Source: an uncultured Rubrobacteraceae bacterium
GTDB taxonomy: Bacteria; Actinomycetota; Rubrobacteria; Rubrobacterales; Rubrobacteraceae
DNA: 47,585 nt
Direction of reading: 5' to 3'
Assembly: GCA_902806095.1 (NCBI GenBank)
Contig: CADCVF010000013.1
Span: forward strand, 1-47,585
Shown here: positions 32,402-40,587 of the stretch, in pieces
Layout: each line of letters begins with the position of its first letter
How positions within the stretch are numbered: the stretch's first letter is position 1
Program-made: the position numbers and the translations under genes
Notes under the pieces: generated by a model
Told to the model about the DNA's origin: nothing
Databases searched by the model: none
The model's input: only the letters and a program-made list of their open reading frames with translations

Positions 32402-33842
32402 GAAGCATCTCCACCCTGTCGGCATGCTCGTCGGGGCTATCAGTACGTTGCGGCGCTGGATCAGTGGGCTCGTCCTCCCAGGCGTATTCCTACTCGTGAG
32501 CCAGGGGTTCAGCCTGTGGACGGTGACACTTTTCCTGCTCGGCGTCATCGTCGTCGCCGTGCTTGCTGCCCTCTGGGGTTTTCTCTCCTGGCGGGCGACG
32601 ACCTACGCGGTGACCGGCAACTCATTCCGGTTGCGCCAGGGCGTCTTCCAGAAGAGCGAAAGGACGATACCCCTGGATCACGTACAGTCCGTGGATACCG
32701 TCCAGGGGATCATTCAGCGTCCGTTCGGCGTCTACGAGGTAAGGATCGAGACAGCCGGCGGAGGCGTGAGCGACCCTGACGCCTCGCTCTCCGCGCTGGA
32801 CCGGGATGCGGTACAGACGCTGCGGCGTGAGATCGAAGGCTCACAGATTGAGAGGTCAGAGGAAAGGATGGGTCCAACGATTCTCCGGCGCCTCTCGACG
32901 CGCGAGTTGCTGGTCGCTGGTGCCACGAGCGGCCAGATCGGGGTAGCCTTCTCGGTGCTCGCCATCGGGTTTCAGTTCCTGGATAATTTTTTCCCTGAAG
33001 ACTTCGTCCGGCGCCTCGCCGAGACCCTCGCGCCGAACTGGCTTATGGTGGTCCTGATCCTGGTGCCCGTGGGCTTGCTCCTGGCGTGGCTTCTAGCGAT
33101 AGGCGGAACGGTCCTCGCCTACACCGGTTTCACGCTCTCCCGAGAGGGGGACTTCCTGTACATCAAGCGCGGCCTTCTGGAGCGCCGCGAAGCGACCATA
33201 CCGCTCGCCCGCATACAGGCCGTCCGCATCTCCGAGGGTCTCCTGCGCCAGCCTTTCGGCCTCTGCTCCCTGCGCGTCGAGAGCGCCGGCTATGGCGAGG
33301 ATGCGGGCGTCTCGGCTACACTCTTTCCTCTCCTGCCTCGCGACGAGGTAGGGGAGTTCCTCGCCGTTGCGGCCCCCGAGTTCGCGGTCGCTCCAACCTT
33401 GAAACCGCTCCCGCGCCGCTCTCTCCGGCGCTACGTCTTCAGGGCCACGTTCGTGTACCTGATCATCGCCTTCGCCGCCGCGCCTTTGTCCCTCCTCGTA
33501 CTCCAGTCCGCCCTGGGTCTCCTCGCGCCCTTCCTGATACTACCCGCCGCCGCGTACGGATGGCTCTGTTACCGGGATGCAGGCTGGGCTCTCGAAGAGG
33601 ATCGGCTGGTCGTGCGCTACAGGAGCCTGGGCCGCAAGACAGCCGTCGCCCCCCGGCGCCGGCTTCAGTCGCGCGGCGTGACGCGTAACCCGTTCCAGCG
33701 GCGCGCGCGGCTCGCTACCTTTCTTGCCGAGGTCGCCTCAGGATCTGGGGGATCCGCCTTGCGGATCAGAGACCTCGACGCGGGAGCGGCCGAGACGCTG
33801 GCGGGGGACCTGGGACCGGGAGCCCACCTCGAAAGAGCGTAA
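32391..33842 (+). CDS. Membrane PH-domain protein with three bPH2 repeats, YdbT-like
   Basis: The 483-residue protein alternates helices and PH modules: first WRATTYAVTGNSFRLRQGVF with TIPLDHVQSVDTVQGIIQRP, second FTLSREGDFLYIKRGLLERR with TIPLARIQAVRISEGLLRQP, third WALEEDRLVVRYRSLGRKTA with RLQSRGVTRNPFQRR. Membrane pairs lie near residues 25-60, 180-240 and 350-390. The arrangement is that of YdbT proteins. It is translationally coupled to the smaller partner (11-nt overlap) and in the same direction as rlmN. The convergent sbcC stops only 2 nt from its end. Confidence 0.85.
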   Translation: MSSEKHLHPVGMLVGAISTLRRWISGLVLPGVFLLVSQGFSLWTVTLFLLGVIVVAVLAALWGFLSWRATTYAVTGNSFRLRQGVFQKSERTIPLDHVQSVDTVQGIIQRPFGVYEVRIETAGGGVSDPDASLSALDRDAVQTLRREIEGSQIERSEERMGPTILRRLSTRELLVAGATSGQIGVAFSVLAIGFQFLDNFFPEDFVRRLAETLAPNWLMVVLILVPVGLLLAWLLAIGGTVLAYTGFTLSREGDFLYIKRGLLERREATIPLARIQAVRISEGLLRQPFGLCSLRVESAGYGEDAGVSATLFPLLPRDEVGEFLAVAAPEFAVAPTLKPLPRRSLRRYVFRATFVYLIIAFAAAPLSLLVLQSALGLLAPFLILPAAAYGWLCYRDAGWALEEDRLVVRYRSLGRKTAVAPRRRLQSRGVTRNPFQRRARLATFLAEVASGSGGSALRIRDLDAGAAETLAGDLGPGAHLERA

Positions 33843-33844
33843 GG

Positions 33845-36724
33845 TCAGGTAGCACCGCCTGCGGCGCCTGCGATGGCATCGGGCGCTGGCATCATGGGGG
33901 TGTTCACACGACTAACGGTGCTCTTGCCTTCTTCGTCTTCTTCGAGCATCCAGACTTCGTCCACGAGGGCCGATTCCTGAACCTCGGCGACGTGGGAGAT
34001 TATGAAGATCTGGCCGAAAGAACGCTTGAGACGCTCCAGCGCGAGTAGCACGTTGTTGCGCCGCCCGGCGTCGAGGCTCCCGAAGACCTCGTCGAGGACG
34101 AGGAAGCCTAGAGGGTTGCCTCCTCGGGAGGACACGATCCTCGAGAGCGCCACCCTCGCGGAGAGGCTGGCGACGTCTGACTCGCCGCCCGAGAAGCGTT
34201 CGATGGCGTAGGAATCGTCGAAGCGGTCGAAGAGCTTGACGCGGTAGTTGTCGTCGAACTCCATCCGCTCGTAGCGGCCGTCTGTGAGCTCTCGCACGAG
34301 GTTGGACGCCTCGACCTCGAGCATCGGCCGCGCCCTCGCCGTCAGGCTGCGGAAGAACTCAGTGAAGAGGCCGTCCATCTCGTCCATCCGGGCCGCTTCG
34401 GAGGCCCGCTCGTTGGCGAGCTTGCGGTCGGACTCCAGCCGCGCCAGCTCCGCGTTCGCCCGCTCGATGCGGTACTCTGCATCCTTCCATTCGCCCCCGA
34501 AATGCTCGCGGGCATCCCGCAGTTTCTCCGCTCGCTCCCCGGCCACGGTGACCCGCTCCCCTGCGACCTCGTATGCGGCCTCGTCGAAGCCGAGGGCAGC
34601 GAGCTTCTCTTTTGCCTCCGCCTGCCGCTCGGCGGCCTCCTTTCCGGCCTCGCGCGCCTCTTCCAGCGCCAGCTTGACCTGGGGACGGGTCTCTAGGCGG
34701 CGCTCCAACTCGGCGGCCCGTCCGCGCGACTCGTCCAGCCGCGCCTTCTCCTGCTTCTTCTCGCCGTGGGCCTCAGCGTCGTAGGAGACCCCGGCGAGGT
34801 CTTCTAGCTCGTCCACCAGCTCAGAGGTGCGCTTCGCCTTCTCGGTGTGTTCGCGGGCCAGGCTCACGACGTGCGGACGGGCGTCCCGCAGATCTCGCAG
34901 TCGCTCGCGCCGGACGCGGGCCGTCTCCAGGTCCGCTTCGGTCGGGGCTACGGAGCCGTCGAGGCGGGCAGCGAGCTCGCGGTGGCGTCCCCTGACGTTC
35001 TCAAGGGCTTCGAGCCTCTCAGTGGCGCGGTCTTCGGCGCGGACGAGGAACTGCTGCACCTCCCGCCAACGACCGATCTTGGCCGAGACCTTCTGAAGCG
35101 TCTGCTCCGCGGTGTCGGCGGAGTCGGTGAACTTGCCGGCCTCCTCGGTGTCGCGGGCGGCGAGACGCCGGAGGGACGCCACCTGACGATACAGGGTGTC
35201 GGAAATCTCCTCCTGCTCCCCGCTCTCGAAGCCGCGGTGGCAGGTCGGGCAATGGTCCTCGGCACCGCTCACTATAGCTTCGCGTGCCTTGTCCACATTC
35301 TTCGCCTCGCGCTCATTGGCGTTGGCCCTGCCCCTGTGGTTGGCAGCCAGCTCCTTGAGCTTCTCCGCCTCCTCGCGCAGTTCGCGCTCGCGCTTCTCGA
35401 GGTCCTCTCCGCCGGAGACATCGTCCAGCTCTTCCGCAAGACGCCGCGCCTCAGCGACCGCCGCCTCGTACCGCTCGGCGGCTTCGCGCTCTTCCCCCGC
35501 CAGGAGCCCGAGGTCCTCGTGACCTGAGGCGGTCTCCCGCAATTCCTCGTAACGTGCCTGTGCGGCCCTCAGTTCTTCTGCGGCATCCCCCAGCACCTCT
35601 CCGGCCTGGAAGAGGAGGTCGGGGCCGTCCAGCTCGAAGAGGTCGGTCCATCCCGGGACTGGCTCCTCGTCGGATTCTTCATCATCCAGGCTTTCGAGCG
35701 TGTCCCACACTTCGGACTCGATGTCGGCGACGCGCTTCTGGGCCTGGAAGAGTTCACGCCTGTTCTGCTCGTGTCGGTCGGAGCGACGCTGGTCTTCTTC
35801 TAGCCCTTCGAGTTCGGTCTCCAGCTCCGGTAGGCGCTCCAGTTCGGGCTTGAGGCGTCCGATCTCCTCCTCCGCCCGCGCCAGCTCTTCCAGATCATGC
35901 TCAGCATCCGCGGCCCGGTCTTCGGTCCGCTGCCGCCCTGCTTCGGCCCTCTGCAGTTCGCCTGCGAGCCGGTTGTGCTCCCGGTACGCGGCGTCGAGCG
36001 CGGCGCGAGCCTCGGCGGCTTCCTTGCGCGCTCTCTCGGCTAGCTCGTATTCCGCGAGGACCTTCTCCAACTCGACTTCCAGGCGCTGGAAGTCGGATTT
36101 CGCCGCTTCGAGACCGGTGTTCAGTTCGTCCAGGTTGGCTTCGGCGAGGCGGCCTTCGAGGAGCCGGGCTTCGGAACGGAGGTCGTTGCGGTCCTCGCGC
36201 AGGAAAGATTGGGCTGTCTCGACGCTGCTGATACCGAGGAGCCTGCTGATCTTACGCACCCTGCTTATGCCCTCGTCGTGGGCGAAGAAACGAAGCTCTT
36301 TCTGGCGGGCGTAGAACGTCGCCTCGAAGGCCGTCCTGTCCATCCCGAGCAGGTTCTCCTCCACCCAGCGGGTCACGTCGGCAGTCCCGCCGACCAGGGT
36401 TCGGCCCTGAGCATCCAAAGCCTCGGCGCTCGTCGAGCCGCTCTTGAGTCTTCGCCGCACAGTAAAGGACCCGCCGTCGGTCGCCAGGGTAACCTCGACG
36501 GTGGTCGGGTCCTTCGTCGAGCCCCCGCTCCAGGGAATCGACTCGTTGGCGAAGCGCGGCCCGCCGCCGCGAGAACCGAAGAATGCCCACAGGATGCTCT
36601 CGAACAGGGTCGACTTGCCGGCGCCGTTAGGTCCGACGACCCCGATCGCTCCCTCGGGCGGAAAGAGTTCTATGGGCTCCCTCAGTTGCTTGTAGTTCTC
36701 TATAAAGAGGCGCTCCAGGATCAC
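33845..36724 (-). CDS. sbcC: SbcC/Rad50-type ATPase of the DNA end-processing complex
   Basis: The 959-residue protein has a Walker A (VVGPNGAGKSTLFESILWAF) at the N-terminus, long coiled coils on either side of a zinc hook (DHCPTCHRG, CxxC) near the middle, an ABC signature (ERFSGGESDVASLSARVALS), and Walker B (FLVLDEVFGSLDAG) near the C-terminus. This is the Rad50 layout, slightly shorter than E. coli SbcC (1048). With SbcD it tethers and resects DNA ends and cleaves hairpins. Its GTG start at 36724 overlaps the sbcD stop by 4 nt, so the two are co-translated. A Rad50-type hook of one CxxC per subunit is present, so the dimer joins two hooks. Confidence 0.96.
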   Translation of the reverse strand: MILERLFIENYKQLREPIELFPPEGAIGVVGPNGAGKSTLFESILWAFFGSRGGGPRFANESIPWSGGSTKDPTTVEVTLATDGGSFTVRRRLKSGSTSAEALDAQGRTLVGGTADVTRWVEENLLGMDRTAFEATFYARQKELRFFAHDEGISRVRKISRLLGISSVETAQSFLREDRNDLRSEARLLEGRLAEANLDELNTGLEAAKSDFQRLEVELEKVLAEYELAERARKEAAEARAALDAAYREHNRLAGELQRAEAGRQRTEDRAADAEHDLEELARAEEEIGRLKPELERLPELETELEGLEEDQRRSDRHEQNRRELFQAQKRVADIESEVWDTLESLDDEESDEEPVPGWTDLFELDGPDLLFQAGEVLGDAAEELRAAQARYEELRETASGHEDLGLLAGEEREAAERYEAAVAEARRLAEELDDVSGGEDLEKRERELREEAEKLKELAANHRGRANANEREAKNVDKAREAIVSGAEDHCPTCHRGFESGEQEEISDTLYRQVASLRRLAARDTEEAGKFTDSADTAEQTLQKVSAKIGRWREVQQFLVRAEDRATERLEALENVRGRHRELAARLDGSVAPTEADLETARVRRERLRDLRDARPHVVSLAREHTEKAKRTSELVDELEDLAGVSYDAEAHGEKKQEKARLDESRGRAAELERRLETRPQVKLALEEAREAGKEAAERQAEAKEKLAALGFDEAAYEVAGERVTVAGERAEKLRDAREHFGGEWKDAEYRIERANAELARLESDRKLANERASEAARMDEMDGLFTEFFRSLTARARPMLEVEASNLVRELTDGRYERMEFDDNYRVKLFDRFDDSYAIERFSGGESDVASLSARVALSRIVSSRGGNPLGFLVLDEVFGSLDAGRRNNVLLALERLKRSFGQIFIISHVAEVQESALVDEVWMLEEDEEGKSTVSRVNTPMMPAPDAIAGAAGGAT

Positions 36725-37881
36725 GCGGCGCTCTCCGGTTCTTCGCTCGCCGCCCGCACCAGGTACGCACGCCCCTTCTCCAGGAACTCTTCTGCGAACT
36801 TCGCCTCGAGCTCGCCGCGCTCCCTGCGCTCGGCCACAAACGCCGCGAATTCCTCTCCGAGTGGTCCGAAAACGGCGGTCGAGGAGCCGTTGCGCTCCAT
36901 GTCCTCCGGTCGTTCCTCGGCATGGACCTCCAGCGAGAAGTTCAGGCAGCGGCGTTGCAGATCCCTTAGCAGCTCGCGGTCCACGCCGCTCGCCACCCCG
37001 CGCCTGACGTCGTAGGCCCTGAGGCGCACGATGGCACCGTCGAGTTCGACGCCAGAGGTCCTTTCGTGCACCGTCTCTGTTAGCTCGGCAGCGTCCATGT
37101 CGCGGGCACTGATCTTGGGCAGATCCAGCATCGGACGCGTCTCAATTTCGACGTGCTCGACGCTCTTTAGTCCCTTGCTGTCGAACTCCACGATGGCGAA
37201 GCCAGGCTTCGATTCGACCTCCCCGAACCCGAATCGTTCGGTCGCGCCCGCGTAGAAAGCGTTCGGCTTGTGCTCGTGGAACTCGTGGTAGTGGCCGAGG
37301 GCGATGTAGTCGAAGCCACCCTCAAGCATCCCCGGCTGCAGGTTCGCCTCTCCCATCTCGTGCTGGCGCGCCTCGAGACCAGGCACCAACCCGTGCGTGA
37401 CGAGTATGTTTACATCCGCGTCTCGGGACGGCGTCACGGCCCCCGTCCCGAAGACAGCGCCGTGCGGCACGAGCGTCACGCCAACGGTTGCGCCATCCAC
37501 CTCGACAGGCTCGTAATCTATCTCGAAGCCGTGGGCTGAGATCGCGTTTACCAGGTTCGCATACTCCAGAGCCGCGGTCGTAGAGCGCAGGCGTGGCGTC
37601 TCGTGGTTGCCCGCTGCGACCAGGTAGGGGATGTCCCTTTGTGTTATGCGGAACGTTTGCTTCAGGAAGCCGATGATCACATGCGTCGCAGGACGCACAG
37701 AATCGAAGACATCGCCGGAGTGAAGCACCAGGTCCACATCCCGCTCCAGGATGGCGTCGACTGACCGCCCGTAAGCGTCCTGGACGTCGACCTCGCGCTG
37801 ATTGCGGCTAGTCTCCTGATGGAGCTTCGCGTACCTGCTGTACCCCAGGTGCGTATCCGAGATGTGGGCTATGCGGACTAT
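36721..37881 (-). CDS. sbcD: SbcD/Mre11-type nuclease, unusual start codon
   Basis: Conserved phosphoesterase boxes are present: HISDTHLGY, LVLHSGDVFDS, VAAGNHETPR, LVTHGLVPG and ALGHYHEF, giving the two-metal site. Homology to Mre11/SbcD begins at RIAHISDTHLGY, but that reading frame contains no ATG, GTG or TTG before GTG 37737, which would delete the first metal box. Frame-opening codons upstream are AUA at 37881, directly before VRIAHISD, and AUA is preceded by AAGGGA about 10 nt away. I therefore place the start at 37881 (386 residues). The only nearby ATG (37889) is out of frame and followed by TAG. Its stop overlaps sbcC by 4 nt. Confidence 0.85.
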   Translation of the reverse strand: MVRIAHISDTHLGYSRYAKLHQETSRNQREVDVQDAYGRSVDAILERDVDLVLHSGDVFDSVRPATHVIIGFLKQTFRITQRDIPYLVAAGNHETPRLRSTTAALEYANLVNAISAHGFEIDYEPVEVDGATVGVTLVPHGAVFGTGAVTPSRDADVNILVTHGLVPGLEARQHEMGEANLQPGMLEGGFDYIALGHYHEFHEHKPNAFYAGATERFGFGEVESKPGFAIVEFDSKGLKSVEHVEIETRPMLDLPKISARDMDAAELTETVHERTSGVELDGAIVRLRAYDVRRGVASGVDRELLRDLQRRCLNFSLEVHAEERPEDMERNGSSTAVFGPLGEEFAAFVAERRERGELEAKFAEEFLEKGRAYLVRAASEEPESAA

Positions 37882-37980
37882 GTCTACATGATCCCTTCTA
37901 TTTGGAGGCCCACGCTATTCTAGCTGGATCATCGGGCAGTTCACGAGGCAGTTTCGTAGCTATCTGTCGAAAGTGGTCAT

Positions 37981-38250
37981 TCACAGGCGAGAGATCAGCT
38001 CATCGTAATCGGCGTGCGAGCCGATCCAGAACCAGATTATGGTGTCGTCCTCAAGTAGACCAAGCGTCCTGTGGTCCTTCGTTACCCGGGCAGAGTAGAT
38101 CGGCTTCGTGGAGTGAACGCGTTTGAAGCGTAGCCCGGGATGATCCGGGTTCTCGACCAACTGCCTGTAGGCTTCTCGCGCCCTCTTCTTGATGGGCTCC
38201 GGCAGTCGTGCAAAGGCCCTTCGGAACCGACGGGTTGTCCTGGACCTCAA
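37981..38250 (-). CDS. RelE/ParE-family toxin
   Basis: The 89-residue basic protein has the RelE/ParE pattern: SRTTRRFRRAFARLPEPIKK, REAYRQLVENPDHPGLRFKR, VRDHRTLG-like core (VTKDHRTLGLLEDDTIIWFW) and a closing IGSHADYDELI. This is the group of toxins that act as ribosome-dependent mRNases or as cytotoxic plasmid stabilisers. Start TTG 38250 overlaps the stop of the upstream gene, whose last 80 residues match the antitoxins normally found here. It therefore looks like the toxin of a type II pair whose antitoxin has become part of a longer protein. The catalytic residues of RelE are not all identifiable, so the exact subtype is open. Confidence 0.8.
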   Translation of the reverse strand: MRSRTTRRFRRAFARLPEPIKKRAREAYRQLVENPDHPGLRFKRVHSTKPIYSARVTKDHRTLGLLEDDTIIWFWIGSHADYDELISRL

Positions 38251-38921
38251 AGCGATTCAGGTTTCAACTCTTTGGTCTCTCCTCTCTGGTGTTCTTCCGA
38301 TGCTTCCCGTGCGAGTACAGACAAGGCATCCTGCGTTCCGGCGAAGCGCCTTTCCCAATCCTCTTCCGCAGCAAGCTCCGCTAGCAACCACTCGGCCACT
38401 GCGTCTTGCTCCTCCTCGGGAAGCCGGGAAGCAACTTCGAGAGCTTTCTTCAGGGAATTCTCACTTACAGCCTTCTTCCAAATGGTCGCTTCCCCAGCAT
38501 CTTCATCGTATTCCCAGATCTCAACTTCATCCGGGACAAGGTGGTCATGCGTGCGAATGTAGTACTCGGCGAGGGTTTCTCCCTTTTTGTCGCTATAATC
38601 TCGCAACACGAAGAGAATCTTTCTATAGTCTTCAGGTGCCATTGCAAAGTAATACATTGCCTCGTTCCAGACAGTCATCTTTGCGCTCGGTACGTATCCG
38701 TCCGTCGTCCATTTGTGAGACTTGCACTCCACAATAACTTCAGCGGACGCCGAGCCTAGATCGAAGCGGTGCCCCTGCTTTTTCTCACCTATCCCAATGG
38801 GTAAGCTGAAACCTCGTACAAGACGCAGGCCTTGCGAAGCGAATACTTCCTGGGCTGCTCTCTCGAAGTCGCTACCTACATGCGCGTTCGATACAGAACC
38901 TATGCGTTGAAAGCTGATCAT
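38247..38921 (-). CDS. PD-(D/E)XK-like nuclease domain fused to a RelE-type antitoxin
   Basis: The 224-residue ORF joins two unrelated parts. Residues 1 to about 145 look like a restriction-type nuclease core: HRFDLGSASAEVIVECKSHK, giving the spaced Asp and Glu-Cys-Lys (D, ExK) of PD-(D/E)XK enzymes, then WNEAMYYFAMAPEDYRKIL. From about 148 (SENSLKKALEVASRLPEEEQ, then VAEWLLAELAAEEDWERRFA, LAREASEEHQRGETKELKPE) it matches the small helical antitoxins coded before RelE/ParE toxins. Antitoxins of this group normally start MS or MT at this point; here the codon is GTA, not a start, so the antitoxin can only be made as part of the fusion. Its stop overlaps the toxin start. Confidence 0.7.
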   Translation of the reverse strand: MISFQRIGSVSNAHVGSDFERAAQEVFASQGLRLVRGFSLPIGIGEKKQGHRFDLGSASAEVIVECKSHKWTTDGYVPSAKMTVWNEAMYYFAMAPEDYRKILFVLRDYSDKKGETLAEYYIRTHDHLVPDEVEIWEYDEDAGEATIWKKAVSENSLKKALEVASRLPEEEQDAVAEWLLAELAAEEDWERRFAGTQDALSVLAREASEEHQRGETKELKPESL

Positions 38922-39089
38922 GACTTGGACCTCGCGTTCTTCCCTTGTTTTTAGGAGCTAGTCCGAACTTCAACGGAGTGCTCTTGCTACAGTTTACAAT
39001 CCGGGACAACTGCTTTCGTGATCATTGCAAGGCAACTGCTGCACGTTGCGTCTACGCAATCCTACTTATGTCTGCGGACGCGCCAAGGG

Positions 39090-39527
39090 TCACGCCCGAG
39101 AACTTGAAGGCTTATTGTCAGCACGACCGTCGATCATAATAATGTCTCCACTCTCTTCTGAACCGAGTGCCCGCAGGATGCCGAATACTTTAGAACGTTC
39201 TTTGTCACTGAAGAACAGAATTACCTTGAGCGCGTTCGGCGCGTCGCTGGCAGACTTGTAGACTTCGACCTGTTTCTCAAGATTCTGTTGCAGCTTAGTG
39301 TTGCTGGCGAGTTTGAACTCAACTAGCGACTTATCGAGTGCACCACGAGAAATCTTGAAGTCGACCGGACCGCGCCCGTCATTTACCTCGCGACCAACAT
39401 CCGAAAGAGTAGCGAAGCAGGTAAGGCGAAAGAGGAGTTGCAGATCACTCTCTCGTCGAAATGGCTTGCCGTTAGCGTAGAATAGACGGTGCCTGCCCTT
39501 ATTCTCTACTACGTCCTTAAGAAACAT
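39090..39527 (-). CDS. PD-(D/E)XK-type nuclease, small
   Basis: The 145-residue protein carries GRGPVDFKISRGALDKSLVE followed by FKLASNTKLQQNLEKQVEVY, the D-x-n-ExK pattern of PD-(D/E)XK nucleases (Asp of VDF, Glu and Lys of VEFKLA). It ends in IIMIDGRADNKPSSS, also conserved in relatives I recall from larger proteins. The ORF begins at ATG 39525-39527, in the same frame as the HEPN-like gene upstream and separated from it only by a TAG at 39543-39545 and five sense codons. GC content is visibly below that of sbcC or herA. Its role in defence is a reasonable inference from context. Confidence 0.65.
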   Translation of the reverse strand: MFLKDVVENKGRHRLFYANGKPFRRESDLQLLFRLTCFATLSDVGREVNDGRGPVDFKISRGALDKSLVEFKLASNTKLQQNLEKQVEVYKSASDAPNALKVILFFSDKERSKVFGILRALGSEESGDIIMIDGRADNKPSSSRA

Positions 39528-39542
39528 TACTCGGGCGCGGGC

Positions 39543-40198
39543 CTATACCTTTAGTTTGGTGCTATCGCTCCCCGTTACAAGGCCACCATTGTGGGAAAGC
39601 GTGTGGCGAACTTGGAATATGGCTTGAATCGCTTTGACGGTTTCGTTGAGTGGTGACTTGGGATTGTTCACGTTGTATCGCCGAGCGTTTATGAGCATCT
39701 GCGTTGCTTTATCCACATTGTCTAAATCATGGAAAAGCTGATGCTCGAATAGCAACGCTGCGATGTTTACTTCTCCGGTCGTAGACCAGAGTACTCGTCC
39801 ATCAATTGCCCCTTTGATGTTGCCGGGAGGCACGAACTCTCTTAAAGCTGAAGCTAGGGCGATTAGAGTTTGCTTGTAGAAGACCTCAAAGCTGTTGATT
39901 GCTTCAAGGAGAGTGAGATGTTCGGCATACCATCTGTACTTACGGTAAACGGCATCTTTGGGCCCCTTCTTCCGGCCCCCTTCCATTTCCGTAAGAGCCC
40001 TTTTCGCATCTTGCAGATCACGGTGTCTATCGTCTATCCAGTTCAGGAATTCTCTTGGTGTCGAAGCAAGTCCTTGAACTGTTTGAGTAGACTGGGACCC
40101 AGGTTCGCGAGATGCCTTATCTCCCTGCTACTACTGGTTTCTACTTGACTCCGTTTCTCGAAACGTACGATATTGGTTGCACCTTTGGGCCTAGGCAT
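39543..40198 (-). pseudogene. HEPN-like protein gene, frameshifted
   Basis: The first 51 codons run from ATG 40198 (MPRPKGATNIVRFEKRSQVE ... REIRHLANLGPSLLKQFKDL ... RHQENS) to a TGA at 40043-40045. The other frame takes over at the same place with REFLNWIDDRHRDLQDAKRA, without its own start until ATG 39986, and continues to VRHTLSHNGGLVTGSD. The RHTLSH stretch gives the Arg-x4-His motif of HEPN RNases and lies in the right place. One base of frameshift near 40050-40060 reconciles both halves. It begins 8 nt inside the remnant of a herA-like gene and ends 15 nt before the nuclease ORF in its frame. Broken or sequencing error cannot be separated. Confidence 0.6.
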
Positions 40199-40290
40199 AC
40201 AACCAACTCCTCATTCGGTCCGGGCCGGAGAGAATTTTAGAGACTTCGCGGCGGCAGGACGAGTTCCTGGCTGGGTGCTTGACGTCAGTG
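40191..40290 (-). pseudogene. Remnant of a second herA-like 3' end
   Basis: Minus-strand translation gives VKHPARNSSCRREVSKILSG then PDRMRSWLYA and TAG (40191-40193). The intact herA ends LKRPARTGAGRRDASRILSG then LDRMRD. The last shared 15 residues (RRxxSxILSGxDRMR) agree at 11 positions, and nucleotides 40210-40255 match 40855-40900 at about three quarters of sites. No upstream homology to herA is present, so only a tail of about 25 codons survives. It lies directly in front of the HEPN-like gene, as a full-length herA might once have done. Confidence 0.7.
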
Positions 40291-40304
40291 CACAACATTT
40301 GTGC
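40290..40304. repeat. Short perfect inverted repeat at the herA-remnant boundary
   Basis: GCACAA (40290-40295) and TTGTGC (40299-40304) are perfect inverse complements separated by CAT. It sits exactly where similarity to herA stops and so may mark the junction, or be a small operator. Confidence 0.35.
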
Positions 40305-40349
40305 AAATTAGTGGGCAGATCCCTAGCGTTCGCTACCGACACGTCGGCG

Positions 40350-40583
40350 CTAGGCATTCTGCAAGAGTGAGTTCTCGACTGCTTGCGGTAGTTTCAAAAG
40401 AAAGAAGCGTTTCGCTGGATAAAGGTAATCTTCGCCGCTCTCGTCAACGATCCGGAGGTCTCCGTGTGTTGTAGCGCCTTCGTCTGGCAGCACGCGATAT
40501 ATCTTATGCAATTCCAGGGACGCCGGATATCCATCGTTATTGACGCAGACAGCGAACCTGATGCTATCCTCATTCTCTCCCAT
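40350..40583 (-). CDS. Small conserved protein, defence-associated
   Basis: The 77-residue protein reads FAVCVNNDGYPASLELHKIY, RVLPDEGATTHGDLRIVDES, GEDYLYPAKRFFLLKLPQAV. This pattern (CVxNxGYxASLxxxKIY ... DESGEDYLYP) is one I recall from many bacterial genomes as a short uncharacterised beta-rich protein, commonly near mobile or defence genes. It is 4 nt downstream of the other small gene and in the same direction, so they form a pair. I know no assigned function. Confidence 0.75.
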   Translation of the reverse strand: MGENEDSIRFAVCVNNDGYPASLELHKIYRVLPDEGATTHGDLRIVDESGEDYLYPAKRFFLLKLPQAVENSLLQNA

Positions 40584-40587
40584 GCCT

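Noticed and set aside
37887-37889. ATG upstream of sbcD as its start
   Set aside because: It is out of frame with the conserved sequence and is followed directly by TAG.
39543-39545. TAG between the HEPN-like gene and the nuclease as pyrrolysine or programmed read-through
   Set aside because: No supporting stem or pyl genes are seen in the window, and adjacent genes with a short gap are a simpler explanation.
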